Below, piece after piece: positions 14,947 to 15,102 of a DNA stretch of 15,102 nt; the first letter of the stretch is position 1, and the number at the start of each line of letters is the position of its first letter. The notes under the pieces were generated by a model, which did not search any database, was not told the DNA's origin, and was given only the letters and a program-made list of their open reading frames with translations. Source of the DNA: Ruminococcus sp. UBA1828 (lineage in GTDB: Bacteria; Bacillota; Clostridia; Oscillospirales; Ruminococcaceae); NCBI GenBank assembly GCA_002338885.1, contig DDJI01000080.1:3340-18441 (forward strand), written 5' to 3'. Both the position numbers and the translations under genes were made by a program.

Positions 14947-15102
14947 TTGCCTGCACCTTCCTGTTTATAGTATCGGTATTCAGCTCGAATTTATATCCGA
15001 CGCTCCACACCGTTTTCAGCGCCCACTGGTCCGACACGCCGTTTAACTTCTCGCGAAGCCTTTTGATGTGCACGTCTATCGTCCTCGAGCCGCCGTAATA
15101 TT
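14933..15102 (-). CDS. OmpR/PhoB-family response regulator, C-terminal end only
   Basis: The last 56 codons of a two-component response regulator are present; the rest lies beyond the right edge. The segment [19 protein letters not shown], then the strand [11 protein letters not shown], is the recognition helix and wing of the winged-helix DNA-binding domain of the OmpR/PhoB family. After it come 17 residues, ending QASGND and TGA. The stop overlaps the start of the acidic protein gene, so translation is likely coupled. No sensor kinase gene follows downstream as it usually does; it may lie upstream, outside the window. What it senses cannot be told; its neighbour htrA suggests an envelope-stress regulon. 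Confidence 0.92.
   Translation of the reverse strand, partial: YYGGSRTIDVHIKRLREKLNGVSDQWALKTVWSVGYKFELNTDTINRKVQASGND

Noticed and set aside
1..15102. Search for a mobile element, toxin-antitoxin pair, phage-defence or biosynthetic cluster
   Set aside because: No transposase, integrase, small toxin-antitoxin pair, effector domain, CRISPR array or biosynthetic core enzyme was found; nearly all the sequence is explained by housekeeping and envelope genes.

Overview
The window looks like chromosomal DNA of a low-to-mid GC Bacillota, most likely a Clostridia-type bacterium. The evidence is a tRNA-Cys T-box leader in front of cysE-cysS, sigma-A type promoters (TTGAAA/TTGACA with TATACT/TATGAT-like -10 boxes), strong AGGAG ribosome binding sites, a lipoprotein with an 'MTAC' lipobox, a membrane-bound HtrA, a DUF3267 zincin-like protein and a ThrR/PheB-type ACT protein beside hom. 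Ile codons are often ATA and Arg codons often AGG/AGA. No IS element, phage gene, CRISPR array, rRNA or tRNA is visible. This is ordinary core and envelope housekeeping DNA, not an island. The species cannot be named from the sequence.

Layout. Positions 1-390 (minus) hold the start of a membrane-anchored M23 peptidase (SpoIIQ-like), divergent from a NUDIX hydrolase (563-1057, plus). A bidirectional terminator separates NUDIX from a minus-strand lipoprotein with a degenerate parvulin/SurA-like fold (1143-2345), which has its own promoter. Upstream of it lies a minus-strand operon read from 6535 downward: promoter, Cys T-box riboswitch, cysE, cysS, a DUF3267 membrane protein and a membrane-anchored cyclophilin-like protein lacking the usual catalytic residues. 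A divergent promoter drives a YkuE-type metallophosphoesterase (6704-7549, plus). Next come thrR-hom (7717-9436, plus), behind a promoter overlapped by a perfect inverted repeat, and a two-gene ABC exporter (9567-11916, plus) with its own promoter, ending in a second bidirectional terminator. The last block is on the minus strand: an OmpR/PhoB-type response regulator (only its C-terminal end is present), an unknown acidic protein with a C-terminal membrane anchor, and an HtrA-type protease with long disordered tails at both ends.

How the genes fit together. CysE makes O-acetylserine for cysteine synthesis and CysS charges tRNA-Cys; the T-box senses uncharged tRNA-Cys and controls both. ThrR-like protein plus Hom form the threonine/methionine branch with a likely autoregulatory operator. 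A second theme is protein folding and quality control outside the membrane: two PPIase-like proteins with decayed active sites and an HtrA protease, the latter next to a two-component regulator. The least explained element is the acidic tail-anchored protein between the regulator and HtrA.
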